Below, piece after piece: positions 32,772 through 32,893 of a stretch of 32,893 bases of DNA. The DNA lies in contig JAMPDU010000017.1 in the NCBI GenBank assembly GCA_023665505.1, positions 1 through 32,893 on the forward strand, in the 5' to 3' direction. The translations under genes and the position numbers were made by a program. Position 1 is the first letter of the stretch. Each line of letters starts with the position of its first letter. Below the pieces are notes generated by a model, which did not search any database, was not told the DNA's origin, and saw nothing but the letters and a program-made list of their open reading frames with translations. The stretch comes from Ruminococcus sp. GTDB taxonomy: Bacteria > Bacillota > Clostridia > Oscillospirales > Ruminococcaceae.

Positions 32772-32810
32772 TAAACCCGCTGACAAACCAATGTCGGCGG
32801 GTTTAAATTT
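32772..32810 (+). terminator. CCCGCTGAC-family terminator
   Basis: TAAACCCGCTGAC (32772-32784) pairs with GTCGGCGGGTTTA (32793-32805), followed by AATTT. The stem sequence is nearly that of 18632-18676 and 19637-19680. Confidence 0.8.
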
Positions 32811-32823
32811 ATACGTAAAAATT

Positions 32824-32887
32824 TGTAGGGGCGGGGTTTCCCCGCCCGCAGGTATGTGACAGCGGGACGGGAAACCCGTCCCCTACA
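32824..32887. repeat. GTAGGG-ended hairpin doublet R10
   Basis: Left hairpin GGGGCGGG/CCCCGCCC, right hairpin GGGACGGG-AAA-CCCGTCCC, bounded by TGTAGGGG and CCCCTACA. It mixes two hairpin types like R1. Confidence 0.85.
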
Positions 32888-32893
32888 AATTGT

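Overview
The window looks like chromosomal DNA of a low-to-mid-GC Firmicute, most likely a gut or rumen Clostridia of the Oscillospiraceae/Ruminococcus type. The signs are strong AGGAGG ribosome binding sites, TTGACA-N17-TATAAT promoters, a CIRCE-controlled groES-groEL operon, BspA-type leucine-rich repeat proteins, lipoproteins with Thr/Glu/Ser-rich linkers, and SpoVT/AbrB- and XRE-type regulators. I saw no rRNA, tRNA, CRISPR array, transposase or phage structural gene. Family names come from reading motifs in the translations; no search was run.

Layout. 1-1199: a long stem-loop repeat, a short-chain dehydrogenase on the minus strand, and a hairpin doublet. 1200-5407 (minus): a three-gene run encoding a YtpQ/DUF1444-like protein, a membrane-anchored leucine-rich repeat protein and a membrane transglutaminase-like protein. 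5554-6891 (plus): an XRE repressor with three 23-bp-phased operator-like repeats over its own promoter, followed by two related small membrane proteins. 6892-7500: a block of repeats. 7511-10673 (plus): an ABC-2 exporter and four small membrane proteins. 10719-10897: a structured non-coding RNA ending in an intrinsic terminator. 11062-13126 (minus): groEL, groES and CIRCE. 13208-14243 (plus): a GC-rich structured RNA placed exactly between a promoter and an Abi_2 (HEPN-like) abortive infection gene, the best candidate here for a small defence or toxin-antitoxin unit. 14291-17254 (plus): a metal-chelate binding lipoprotein, an EamA exporter and a YhcC-like radical SAM protein. 17418-18588: a membrane diguanylate cyclase. 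18675-18845 (minus): a small unknown protein. 18930-19628: L-ribulose-5-phosphate 4-epimerase.

19684-30952 (minus) is an 11-gene collinear arginine biosynthesis region in the order argG, three lipoproteins, argH, argC, an orphan HicB-like protein, a secreted protein, argJ, a membrane protein, a Fic-fold protein and argB. argB overlaps the Fic gene by 4 nt. argG has a strong promoter, back to back with the promoter of a plus-strand AbrB-RelE toxin-antitoxin pair (31229-31896). A metallophosphoesterase and more repeats close the window. argD and argF are not here.

The noncoding DNA is unusually organised. It holds (a) heptanucleotide tandem repeats of three sequence families, several of which begin at or next to stop codons; (b) modular GC-rich hairpin doublets with GTAGGG...CCCTAC ends; (c) two copies of a roughly 200-bp element with a 30-bp stem and a diverged loop of constant length; and (d) three copies of one terminator hairpin sequence.
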